12,319 nucleotides of DNA from JAAZIN01 sp964464625. GTDB taxonomy: Bacteria; Bacillota; Dethiobacteria; DTU022. The notes beneath the pieces were generated by a model, which saw only the letters and a program-made list of their open reading frames with translations, was not told where the DNA came from and did no database searches. Location: assembly GCA_964464625.1 (NCBI GenBank), contig CAYXKD010000056.1, forward strand, positions 1 through 12,319, given 5' to 3'. Position numbers and translations under genes: made by a program. Shown here piece after piece: positions 7,180 through 12,319 of the stretch (the first letter of the stretch is position 1; each line of letters begins with the position of its first letter).

Positions 7180-7414
7180 CGAGCAGTAGGCTCGTTGATT
7201 CCAAAGGATCACCCCTTTCAGGTGTGAGCGCGGCTAACCTTTAACTCTCCGGCAGAGCGTTGGATAAGCAGACTCCGTGGAGATGCGGCATTAGCTGCGC
7301 CCCCCGAAACAAGGTTCCTGCTTAGACTCACCATGATAAAGCAGACAGGGATTCCTCGCTCCGTCAGGATGGAGAAAAAGATCGATGCTTCTGTACGGAC
7401 AGTGCTGCTTTTTT
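7180..7414 (+). ncRNA. Candidate structured leader RNA / attenuator before the MBL hydrolase
   Basis: This divergent intergenic stretch contains many nested complementary segments. A hairpin CGAGC/GCTCG lies at 7180-7194. A closing helix GTGAG (7224-7228) with CTCAC (7327-7331) encloses three elements: a hairpin AACTCTC/GAGCGTT with one mismatch (7243-7261), a helix A:B of TAAGCAG (7265-7271) with CTGCTTA (7318-7324), and inside it GCGGC-ATTA-GCTGC (7285-7298). AACCTT (7236-7241) and AAGGTT (7311-7316) could add a pseudoknot across A:B. The GCGGC stem needs G-U pairs on the plus strand that would be A-C mismatches on the minus strand, supporting plus-strand RNA. It matches no riboswitch class I can recall (cobalamin, TPP, SAM, FMN, c-di-GMP, T-box and others were considered). 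Base 7415 onward, up to the MBL start, shows nothing further I can name. Confidence 0.45.
7338..7414 (+). terminator. Candidate regulated terminator with alternative pairing
   Basis: AAAGCAG (segment C, 7338-7344) pairs perfectly with CTGCTTT (segment D, 7405-7411), which runs into six T residues (7409-7414). The 60-nt interior holds two small hairpins (CTCC/GGAG at 7359-7374 and CTGT/ACAG at 7391-7402). C can pair instead with segment B (CTGCTT, 7318-7323), which is also needed for the leader helix A:B. Thus A:B with C:D (termination) and B:C (antitermination) exclude each other. The large multiloop makes this weaker than a classic terminator. Confidence 0.4.
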
Positions 7415-7537
7415 CATAAGGACAGCTTCCCGGGCATGCCCCTGATTTGTGATTTGAAGGAAATGGGCAATCTCTGTCGAAGTGTTCAAATATTGCAGCG
7501 AAGGTATGGATTATTTCAATAAAGTGAGGGGGATGCA

Positions 7538-8341
7538 GTGCTAAAGGTTAACAATTACGGTGAGATTACACAGTTGATGATGGGGCGGGAGATGGAAGGA
7601 ACTGTGCTCTACTGGACCGCCGCCTACCTGGTGGACGGCCTGCTTATTGACACAGGCTGTGCTTATACCGTTGAGGAACTGGGCGGTTTTCTCGAAAAGC
7701 AGGAAGTTGAGCTGGTGGTGAACAGCCACCACCATGAAGATCACATCGGGGCCAACGCTTTCATTAAGCAGCAGCTGGGACTGGAAATATACGCCCACCC
7801 TCTGGCTATTCCGCTGATCAAAAATGGCTTTCCACTGCTTGAATACCAGGAGATGGTCTGGGGCTACCCGGAACTGACGGAGGTCCAGCCTCTGCCAGAA
7901 ACAATCAGGACGAAACATTACAGTTTTGAAGTTATCGAGACGCCGGGACACTCCCTTGATCATATCGTTCTTTTTGAGCGGGAGAAGGGTTGGTGTTTTA
8001 GCGGTGATCTTTTCGTATCAGAAAATTTGAAGGTGCTCCGGGCTGATGAGGATATCAACGGAATCATTGCCTCGCTGGAGAAGCTGCTGGCCCTGCCGGC
8101 AGAGGAGCTGACCCTCTATACCTCCCTGGGGCGGGTTGTCCCTGATGGCAAAAGAGCAATGGCCTCCTTCCTGGAATATCTGCGCGATTTGCGCCAGAAA
8201 GTAGCAGGGCTGGCGGGCGAATCTCTGACAGCACCGGAGATACGCGATCATATTTTCGGCCGGGAGACGCAGATGGCGCCGCTTACAGGAGGTCATTTCT
8301 CCGTGCTCAATCTCGTCGAGCAGCTCATGCCCAAAGAATAG
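7538..8341 (+). CDS. Metallo-beta-lactamase-fold hydrolase
   Basis: A 267-residue cytoplasmic hydrolase of the MBL superfamily, likely binuclear zinc or iron. Metal-binding residues are all present: H64-x-H66-x-D68-H69 (within NSHHHEDHIG), H138 (TPGHSLDH), D157 (SGDLF) and H253 (GGHFS). The N-terminal strands (YLVDGLLIDTG) are typical of glyoxalase II-like and related thioester or phosphoester hydrolases, and full length is kept. The GTG start at 7538 is supported by GAGGGGG five nt upstream. It follows the candidate attenuator by about 120 nt and is convergent with the spore coat gene. Its first 20 codons are partly duplicated at the left edge of the window. The substrate cannot be predicted from these motifs; nothing indicates beta-lactam hydrolysis. 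Confidence 0.93.
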   Translation: MLKVNNYGEITQLMMGREMEGTVLYWTAAYLVDGLLIDTGCAYTVEELGGFLEKQEVELVVNSHHHEDHIGANAFIKQQLGLEIYAHPLAIPLIKNGFPLLEYQEMVWGYPELTEVQPLPETIRTKHYSFEVIETPGHSLDHIVLFEREKGWCFSGDLFVSENLKVLRADEDINGIIASLEKLLALPAEELTLYTSLGRVVPDGKRAMASFLEYLRDLRQKVAGLAGESLTAPEIRDHIFGRETQMAPLTGGHFSVLNLVEQLMPKE

Positions 8342-8358
8342 ACTGGGGCGAAGAAGCC

Positions 8359-8490
8359 AGCGGGCCGGGGTGGAACCCGGCCCCTGCGGTTGTGCCTGGT
8401 GTTCGGTTTGGGGATGGATGGCAGCGGGCGGGGATGGAACCCCGCCCCTAGGGTTGCACCTGGTGCTCGGGCCGGGATGGAACCCGGCCT
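8359..8490. repeat. Three-copy GC-rich hairpin repeat with a conserved RTGGAA loop
   Basis: Three hairpins share the loop RTGGAA. Copy 1: GGGCCGGG (8362-8369) with CCCGGCCC (8376-8383). Copy 2: GGGCGGGG (8426-8433) with CCCCGCCC (8440-8447). Copy 3: GGCCGGG (8470-8476) with CCCGGCC (8483-8489). Arms that differ between copies change on both sides, so pairing is kept. Copies 1 and 2 also share a downstream tail (8385-8406 and 8449-8470; for example CCTGGTGYTCGG), giving units of about 48 nt at 8359-8406 and 8423-8470, and copy 3 starts straight after. The array fills the gap between two convergent genes and probably doubles as a two-way terminator, although T-tracts are lacking. It looks like a REP-type palindromic repeat. 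Confidence 0.75.
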
Positions 8491-8961
8491 CTACTTGGGC
8501 TTGTAGTAGCCCTTGCTCTGCATGTAGTTGAAAATCCCTTCGCCGTGTTGCTGCTCTTCCTTCTGGATATGGTTGAGCGCCTGGCGCACATTGGCATCGA
8601 TCATTTCGAAGATGGCCGTGTCATAGGTTGCAGAGATATACTTTTCGGTGGAAAGCATATCCTGGCAGATGGCGGCATCATTTTGCGCATCTGCCGCGAG
8701 CTGCCTGCCGATCCCCTCCGGACCCGGCGGTGGCGGTTGGGCTTGCTGCTGTCCAGACCCCATTGCCGGCTGTTGTCCTGCCAGGATCTGGTTGACTGTA
8801 TCCAGGTGCTGCTGCTCCTGTCCGGCATAGGTTGTGAAAAGCTGTTTCAACTGGGGGTCCTTCGCCTGCTGGGCATAGGAGCTGTACTTTAAGATGCAGA
8901 GCTCCTCGTGCGCTTTCTGGTCTTCTAAGAGAAGGCGCTCTTTTTGAGTTAGCTGGATCAT
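8491..8961 (-). CDS. CotF-family spore coat protein (ferritin-like fold)
   Basis: A 156-residue, mostly helical protein of the Coat F family, associated with the coat of endospores and common in Bacilli and Clostridia. The first half holds HEELCILKYSSYAQQAKDPQLKQLF and QEQQHLDTV; the second holds QNDAAICQDMLSTEKYISATYDTAIFE and the closing helix HIQKEEQQHGEGIFNYM. These are the usual E/H-rich ferritin-like helices. A Pro/Gln-rich spacer (about residues 63-82) separates them. GGAGGTG lies 7 nt before the ATG, which fits a single-gene unit. The stop codon is followed at once by hairpin copy 3 of the repeat array. It supports a spore-forming host. I could not identify a specific sporulation sigma-factor promoter upstream. 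Family is well supported; whether the E/H residues bind metal is unknown. Confidence 0.9.
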   Translation of the reverse strand: MIQLTQKERLLLEDQKAHEELCILKYSSYAQQAKDPQLKQLFTTYAGQEQQHLDTVNQILAGQQPAMGSGQQQAQPPPPGPEGIGRQLAADAQNDAAICQDMLSTEKYISATYDTAIFEMIDANVRQALNHIQKEEQQHGEGIFNYMQSKGYYKPK

Positions 8962-9328
8962 TTTATTTCACCTCCCTGGTCTGAAATAGCTTCTGCCTAG
9001 GGCTTTTTTTTATACCTTTGGGCAGGATCCGGGAAAGGCATGTTGGAATATCTTTTTAGGAAAAGCTGGAGATTCGCCAGCGGCAGGAAAAAGCTGAAAG
9101 GAACCGGGTAGATAGCGGGGCCGGGGTAAAGAGCTTTAGTAAAAGAGCCTTCAAAGGGAGGGCAAAGCACCCTTGTGGTAACCAAAGTGACGTAAATGCG
9201 TCACTTTGGTTACCTTTTTGTGTGCGGCAACCTTCCCCATTTTTTATATCCAATGACTGGAGCGGTAAAAACCAGCATATAATGGCCTTTTAGCCCGCTT
9301 AGAGCGGTTTTTGTTTACCCTCAACACC
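8962..9328. other. Intergenic region between coat gene and channel operon
   Basis: No convincing gene is visible. Short frames here lack good ribosome sites and family features. The left part holds the upstream region of the coat gene, an AT-rich TATAAAAAAAAG on the minus strand, and minor hairpins on the plus strand (GCTGG/CCAGC near 9065-9085 and AAGGG/CCCTT near 9155-9174). The right part holds the long palindrome (9177-9219) and a small hairpin CCGCT-TAG-AGCGG followed by TTTTTG (9295-9313), which may be a second terminator. Confidence 0.5.
9177..9219 (+). terminator. Strong intrinsic terminator-like hairpin without an upstream gene
   Basis: GGTAACCAAAGTGACG (9177-9192) and CGTCACTTTGGTTACC (9199-9214) form 16 perfect pairs around the loop TAAATG, followed by TTTTTG. 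On sequence grounds it is an excellent plus-strand terminator. However, no plus-strand gene ends before it; the nearest, the MBL gene, stops at 8341 and the coat gene lies between. It may end a small RNA, insulate the sigma-54 promoter downstream, or serve as an activator-binding palindrome, being centred about 160 nt before the predicted start of transcription. Confidence 0.75.
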
Positions 9329-9344
9329 TGGCACAGGTTTTGCA
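9329..9344 (+). promoter_or_regulatory. Sigma-54 (RpoN) promoter of the channel operon
   Basis: TGGCAC (9329-9334), five bases, then TTGCA (9340-9344) matches the -24/-12 consensus TGGCAC-N5-TTGCW at every fixed position. Transcription should start near 9355, giving a leader of about 35 nt to the GTG at 9390. Sigma-54 promoters need an ATP-using enhancer-binding activator; the palindrome at 9177-9214 is one possible binding site. No comparably good sigma-A promoter is seen before this gene. Confidence 0.8.
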
Positions 9345-9389
9345 GTATAGATAGGTAAAAGAAAAAATATAGTGAAGGAGGTTTGTAAA

Positions 9390-10484
9390 GTGGCTAACAG
9401 GTGCGAGTTCTGGAAGGAATACGATTCTGTAGGAGGTCCTGTTTCTTATTGTGAGCTGGCCGCTTTCAACCGCCCGGTCAACCCCGAGTTTCTGGTTAAG
9501 ATCGGGTGCACCGAGGCCAAGAGAAAGGAGTGTCTCGGGAGCATGGAACTGAACATCGGAGTGGGCTCTGTCCCGGCTCCGGAGCCGCTGCCGGATCCCA
9601 AACCGGCAATAATGACACCAGTTGTTTCCTTTAACCCGCCGGCGGAGATTTGCAAATCCTTTGTTGGTGTGGCTCAGGCGAAGGCGACAACCAAGATGAG
9701 TTCGCTGATTCCGCTGGCTATCCTGGCAGGCGCCTACATTGCCCTGGGTGCAATCATGTTCACCATTATCACCAACGACCTGGCGGCAATTGTCGGTGAC
9801 GGCCTGACCCGCCTCATAGGAGGAGTCTCCTTCTCCCTGGGTCTGATTCTGGTTGTGCTCGGCGGCGCAGAGCTTTTTACGGGGAACAACATGATCATGA
9901 CCGGTTTCCTGGAGAAGAAAGTCAGTGGCAAACAGCTTTTGAACAACTGGTTTTGGGTTTACCTGTTTAACTTTGTAGGATCGTTACTGGTGGTTTTCCT
10001 TTTCTACTATTCGGGGATCTGGAAAGCCAACGGCGGCGCCATTGGAGTGCGGGCGGTAAATGTTGCTGCAGCCAAGGCTTCGCTGCCCTGGGTAGAGGCT
10101 CTCTTCAGAGGGATCTTCTGTAACTGGCTGGTCTGCCTGGCTGTCTGGTTGGCCAGCGCCGGAAGAGATGTTATCGGCAAGATCCTGGCAATCATGATTC
10201 CCATCGCCGCTTTTGTTGCCGCCGGGTTTGAGCATAGTGTTGCGAACATGTACTTCATTCCCATGGGGCTGGCTCTGGTTAAAAACTCGGCTCTTGCCGG
10301 ACTGCTCAATCCCGAAGTGATTCAGGGTTTGACCTGGCAGGGTTTCTTCCTGAACAACCTTATTCCCGTGACCATTGGCAATATCATCGGTGGGGCCGGT
10401 TTTGTGGCTGCCATTTACTGGGGAGCTTACCTGCGTCCCTTGGTATCGAAAAAGACGGACCTTGCCGCCAACGGCAAGATCTAG
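9390..10484 (+). CDS. Formate/nitrite transporter (FNT) family channel with extra N-terminal Cys4 domain
   Basis: A 364-residue protein. Residues 83-350 form an FNT channel (FocA/FdhC/NirC family, normally a pentamer passing formate, nitrite, bicarbonate or hydrosulfide). They keep ELFT with T164 and FEHSVANM with H282, the residues equivalent to the gating Thr and pore His of FocA, and have six predicted membrane segments. The first 59 residues are an addition: C5-WKEY-C21-GCT(C40)-C48, joined by a Pro-rich linker (60-82). The same domain is encoded alone by the next gene. FNT proteins usually begin close to the first membrane helix. The start is GTG 9390, with AAGGAGG 7 nt upstream; a GTG at 9372 would overlap that site. 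A perfect sigma-54 promoter precedes it. Substrate is probably formate, but motifs do not exclude the others. Confidence 0.92.
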   Translation: MANRCEFWKEYDSVGGPVSYCELAAFNRPVNPEFLVKIGCTEAKRKECLGSMELNIGVGSVPAPEPLPDPKPAIMTPVVSFNPPAEICKSFVGVAQAKATTKMSSLIPLAILAGAYIALGAIMFTIITNDLAAIVGDGLTRLIGGVSFSLGLILVVLGGAELFTGNNMIMTGFLEKKVSGKQLLNNWFWVYLFNFVGSLLVVFLFYYSGIWKANGGAIGVRAVNVAAAKASLPWVEALFRGIFCNWLVCLAVWLASAGRDVIGKILAIMIPIAAFVAAGFEHSVANMYFIPMGLALVKNSALAGLLNPEVIQGLTWQGFFLNNLIPVTIGNIIGGAGFVAAIYWGAYLRPLVSKKTDLAANGKI

Positions 10485-10503
10485 GAACGAGACGGTAAAA
10501 CCT

Positions 10504-10525
10504 GATTTCTAATTACAAAGAAATC
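10504..10525 (+). other. Intercistronic hairpin before the Cys4 gene
   Basis: GATTTCT (10504-10510) pairs perfectly with AGAAATC (10519-10525) across 8 bases, and CCT/AGG just outside may extend it. It ends 7 nt before the GAAAGGGG ribosome site of the small Cys4 gene. With no T-tract it is unlikely to terminate; a role in RNA stability or in tuning the ratio of channel to small protein is possible. Confidence 0.45.
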
Positions 10526-10548
10526 TAACCAGGAAAGGGGTGACGACA

Positions 10549-10797
10549 ATGGAAAAATTAGTTCAATGCCCGCACTGGAAAGAGTATCAGGGCTTAAACG
10601 GGTGGGTCATGTTTTGCAGTGCCGGAGCTTTTGCAAAACAACTGACAAAAGAAGAGGCAGAGCAGTGCGGTTGTACCATTGAACAGAGAGCCGCCTGCAA
10701 AAAAATAATGGAAAGCAATCTCGGTTACGGGCTCGTACCCGAAATCGGTGATGTTGAAGAAAAAGCTGTCCTGCAGAAGGAGAAAGCAGCTTCTTAG
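10549..10797 (+). CDS. Small stand-alone four-cysteine domain protein
   Basis: An 82-residue soluble protein with no signal peptide or membrane segment. Its first 61 residues align without gaps to the N-terminus of the channel encoded just upstream: C7-x15-C23-x18-C42-x7-C50, exactly the spacing C5/C21/C40/C48 there, with shared WKEY, GCT and a closing GxG. A fifth cysteine (C40) forms a CGC pair with C42. The rest is a charged tail (EKAVLQKEKAAS). The start is ATG 10549, with GAAAGGGG 8 nt upstream; a GTG nine bases earlier would overlap the ribosome site. It shares the sigma-54 unit with the channel and is followed by a terminator. I do not recognise the family. Four fixed cysteines suggest a zinc or iron-sulfur site or a redox switch; which one is unknown. 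Confidence 0.85.
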   Translation: MEKLVQCPHWKEYQGLNGWVMFCSAGAFAKQLTKEEAEQCGCTIEQRAACKKIMESNLGYGLVPEIGDVEEKAVLQKEKAAS

Positions 10798-10832
10798 CTT
10801 AAGCGTTCCTGTGGTGTTCAGCATGACGATAG

Positions 10833-10870
10833 GCCCCGGTGAAAAATGCCGGGGCTATTTCTTTCTTTTT
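10833..10870 (+). terminator. Intrinsic terminator of the channel/Cys4 operon
   Basis: GCCCCGG (10833-10839) pairs with CCGGGGC (10849-10855) around a 9-base A-rich loop, followed by the T-rich run TATTTCTTTCTTTTT. It lies 36 nt after the Cys4 stop and is well placed to end the sigma-54 transcript. Confidence 0.85.
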
Positions 10871-10907
10871 CTGTGAGCGGAAAAAAGGGTTTTTCCCCTC
10901 TTCGCAG
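10871..10907 (+). other. Hairpin in the region upstream of the alcohol dehydrogenase
   Basis: GGAAAAA (10879-10885) pairs with TTTTTCC (10890-10896) around AGGG, and CTGTGA (10871-10876) can close it with TCGCAG (10902-10907) using one G-U pair. It may be part of the dehydrogenase 5' leader or a reinforcement of the terminator just before it. I see no confident promoter between it and the gene; TATCTA at 10958-10963 is a weak -10 candidate. Confidence 0.3.
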
Positions 10908-10988
10908 AAAGATCAGATCAATAAAGTGTGGGAATACAGTTTTGTTGTACCGCTTTTTATCTACCATTAGGGAAGGAAAATAGAGGCT

Positions 10989-12137
10989 GTGTATATCAGC
11001 AAATTCATGGCTCCGGAAATAATCTTTGGCAAAGGTTCTATCAACCAGGCTGGTGAATGTTGCAGCCGCCTGGGCTCCTCCCGGGTTTTTCTTGTTGCTG
11101 ATAGGGGGATTATCAAGCACGGTTGGGTTGACAAGGCGCTGCCTTACCTGGAGGAGGCGGAACTGGACTACCAGATCTGGTCCGATTTTTCAGCCAACCC
11201 GCGCGATTACGAGGTGCAGGAGGGAGCGCAGCTTTATGCCGAAACGGGCTGCGATGCGGTGCTGGCCATAGGCGGGGGCAGCACCATTGATGCTGCCAAG
11301 GCGGTGGCCACTCTCTCCACGAATAAGGGCAGGATTCAGGATTACGAAGGAATAGACCTCCTTGAAAATCCGCTACCTCCCCTGATTGTAATTCCCTCCA
11401 CTTCCGGATCGGGCTCGGAGGTTTCCCAGTTTTCCATAATCGCCGATAGCGAGCGAAGGATTAAGATGACTATCATTTCCAAATCGCTGATGCCTGATAT
11501 CTCCATTACCGATCCGCTGATCCTCTCCACTATTGACAGTCGCGTTACCGCCCAGACGGGGATGGAGGCGCTGAGCCATGCCATTGAAGCATACCTTTCA
11601 CTGGCGGCGACGGATATGACTGATATACATGCCCTGCATGCCATTGATCTGATTTCAAATAATTTGCGCGCCTCTGTGGCCAGCCAGGTCAATGAAGAGG
11701 CCAAGGTGGCCATGGGGAAAGCGAGCATCCATGCAGGAATTGCTTTTTCCAATGCCGTTCTCGGACTGGCGCACGCCATGACGCACCAGGTGGGGGGACG
11801 GCTCGATTTGCCCATCGGAGAGATCAGCGCCATTATCCTGCCCCATGTGATGCGGTTCAACCTTCTTTCCTCAATCGATAAGTATGTGCGCATTGCCGCT
11901 ACCATGGGGGCGCGGGTGGAGCAGATGACTCCACGCGAGGCTGCAGAAAAAGCCATTGCCATGGTCTGGGAGCTGGCCCAGGATGTGGGTATTTCCTCGG
12001 GTCTTGCCGAATTGGGCCTGCCTGAGGATGTGCTGCCGGAGTTAAGCGAGAATGCCATCAAAGACGCCTGTTTCATTACCAATCCGCGTGATGCCGATGT
12101 CTCCGACATCATTGAAATATTCCAGTCTGCACTTTGA
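10989..12137 (+). CDS. Iron-type (group III) alcohol dehydrogenase with altered metal site
   Basis: A 382-residue cytoplasmic oxidoreductase of the FucO/DhaT/AdhB family, which interconverts alcohols and aldehydes with NAD(P)H. The N-terminal start APEIIFGKGS, the nucleotide-binding GGGSTIDAAKA (95-105), the PSTSGSGSEVS loop and TGMEALSHAIEAYLS are all typical, and length is normal. The four usual metal ligands (Asp196, His200, His263, His277 in FucO) align with E193, H197, H262 and I276: the Asp is Glu, and the His of the normal DLPHG is Ile in DLPIG. A bare iron or zinc site as in FucO is therefore doubtful. The start is GTG 10989, with GGAAGG 12 nt upstream, a long spacing; ATG 11007 has no ribosome site. 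A possible sensor gene begins 22 nt after the stop. Confidence 0.9.
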   Translation: MYISKFMAPEIIFGKGSINQAGECCSRLGSSRVFLVADRGIIKHGWVDKALPYLEEAELDYQIWSDFSANPRDYEVQEGAQLYAETGCDAVLAIGGGSTIDAAKAVATLSTNKGRIQDYEGIDLLENPLPPLIVIPSTSGSGSEVSQFSIIADSERRIKMTIISKSLMPDISITDPLILSTIDSRVTAQTGMEALSHAIEAYLSLAATDMTDIHALHAIDLISNNLRASVASQVNEEAKVAMGKASIHAGIAFSNAVLGLAHAMTHQVGGRLDLPIGEISAIILPHVMRFNLLSSIDKYVRIAATMGARVEQMTPREAAEKAIAMVWELAQDVGISSGLAELGLPEDVLPELSENAIKDACFITNPRDADVSDIIEIFQSAL

Positions 12138-12159
12138 CTTTTAAACAAGGGTGAATTGA

Positions 12160-12319
12160 ATGGTAATCAAAAATAAAAAAGAGCTCATTGAGAAGCTCAC
12201 AGGGATTCACAGCTCGAAGAAATCTTACTATGTGGAGCTAAAGAAGAAGATCTACGAAACTACCCGGCGCAATATCCAGCTGGAGATTATCAACCAGCTG
12301 GCCAAGGGGATCGGCATTG
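12160..12319 (+). CDS. Start of a possible sensor protein, cut by the window edge
   Basis: An open frame starts at ATG 12160, with AAGGGTGA 5 nt upstream, and is still open after 53 codons at the window end. It begins MVIKNKKELIEKLTGIHSSK and continues with a charged, helical, coiled-coil-like stretch ending NIQLEIINQLAKGIGI. Stretches like EIINQLAKGI commonly lead into a GAF domain in sensor histidine kinases or sigma-54 activators. That reading is tentative, as no domain is complete. No membrane segment or signal peptide is seen, so it would be cytoplasmic so far. It begins 22 nt after the dehydrogenase stop and could share its transcript. If it proves to be a sigma-54 activator or its kinase, it would link to the promoter at 9329-9344. 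Confidence 0.6.
   Translation, partial: MVIKNKKELIEKLTGIHSSKKSYYVELKKKIYETTRRNIQLEIINQLAKGIGI

Noticed and set aside
7180..7414. Cobalamin, molybdenum cofactor or NiCo riboswitch upstream of the metal-related operon
   Set aside because: The conserved boxes I know for these classes are absent, and the orientation evidence points to the plus strand, away from the importer operon.
7432..7441. Self-complementary GGGCATGCCC as an operator
   Set aside because: Ten-base palindromes arise easily in GC-rich DNA and no paired second site is visible.
8359..8490. CRISPR array
   Set aside because: Only three imperfect copies, a spacing of 64 then 44 nt, and spacers that are themselves related; no cas genes are nearby.
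11342..12148. A 268-codon minus-strand frame opposite the alcohol dehydrogenase
   Set aside because: The plus strand encodes a full dehydrogenase with conserved blocks; the minus frame is a Ser/Met-rich shadow.
1..12319. tRNA and rRNA genes, insertion sequences
   Set aside because: No cloverleaf with a T-loop sequence, no rRNA-like segment, and no transposase or terminal inverted repeats were seen on either strand by eye.

Overview
The window (about 50% GC by eye) looks like chromosomal DNA of an anaerobic, spore-forming, Gram-positive bacterium of the class Clostridia. The evidence is a CotF-family spore coat protein, a lipoprotein-anchored substrate-binding protein, a surface protein ending in an LPxTA-type sorting signal, strong Shine-Dalgarno sites with frequent GTG/TTG starts, a sigma-54 promoter, a formate/nitrite-family channel and an iron-type alcohol dehydrogenase. 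No genus can be assigned from this alone.

Layout. 1-438 (+) is a broken junction: the 5' end of a metallo-beta-lactamase-fold (MBL) gene joined out of frame to the 3' end of an ABC-2-type permease gene. 509-7015 (-) is a seven-gene block: two-domain surface protein B (LPSTA anchor), SAM methyltransferase, FmdE-like protein, FecCD-type permease, ABC ATPase, lipoprotein substrate-binding protein, and two-domain surface protein A (membrane-tail anchor). The five middle genes are packed with gaps of 0-14 nt or a 4-nt overlap. This reads as a wall-to-cytoplasm uptake pathway for a metal chelate, tetrapyrrole or oxyanion. Surface proteins A and B carry four copies of one roughly 90-residue domain that I do not recognise.

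7016-7537 is a divergent non-coding region. It holds a candidate operator for the minus-strand operon and, on the plus strand, a candidate structured RNA with mutually exclusive helices and a U-tract, upstream of an intact MBL hydrolase (7538-8341). Three covarying GC-rich hairpins (8359-8490) lie between that gene and the convergent spore coat gene (8491-8961).

8962-9389 contains a 16-bp perfect hairpin with a T-tract, followed by a consensus-perfect sigma-54 promoter (9329-9344). The promoter drives a formate/nitrite-family channel that carries an extra N-terminal four-cysteine domain (9390-10484) and an 82-residue protein (10549-10797) that is the same four-cysteine domain on its own, closed by a terminator. 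An iron-type alcohol dehydrogenase (10989-12137) follows, with two of its four usual metal ligands replaced. The window ends in the first 53 codons of a possible sensor protein.

The most promising new biology is the four-cysteine domain found both fused to a channel and free, the four-copy surface domain around the importer, and the structured leader before the MBL gene.
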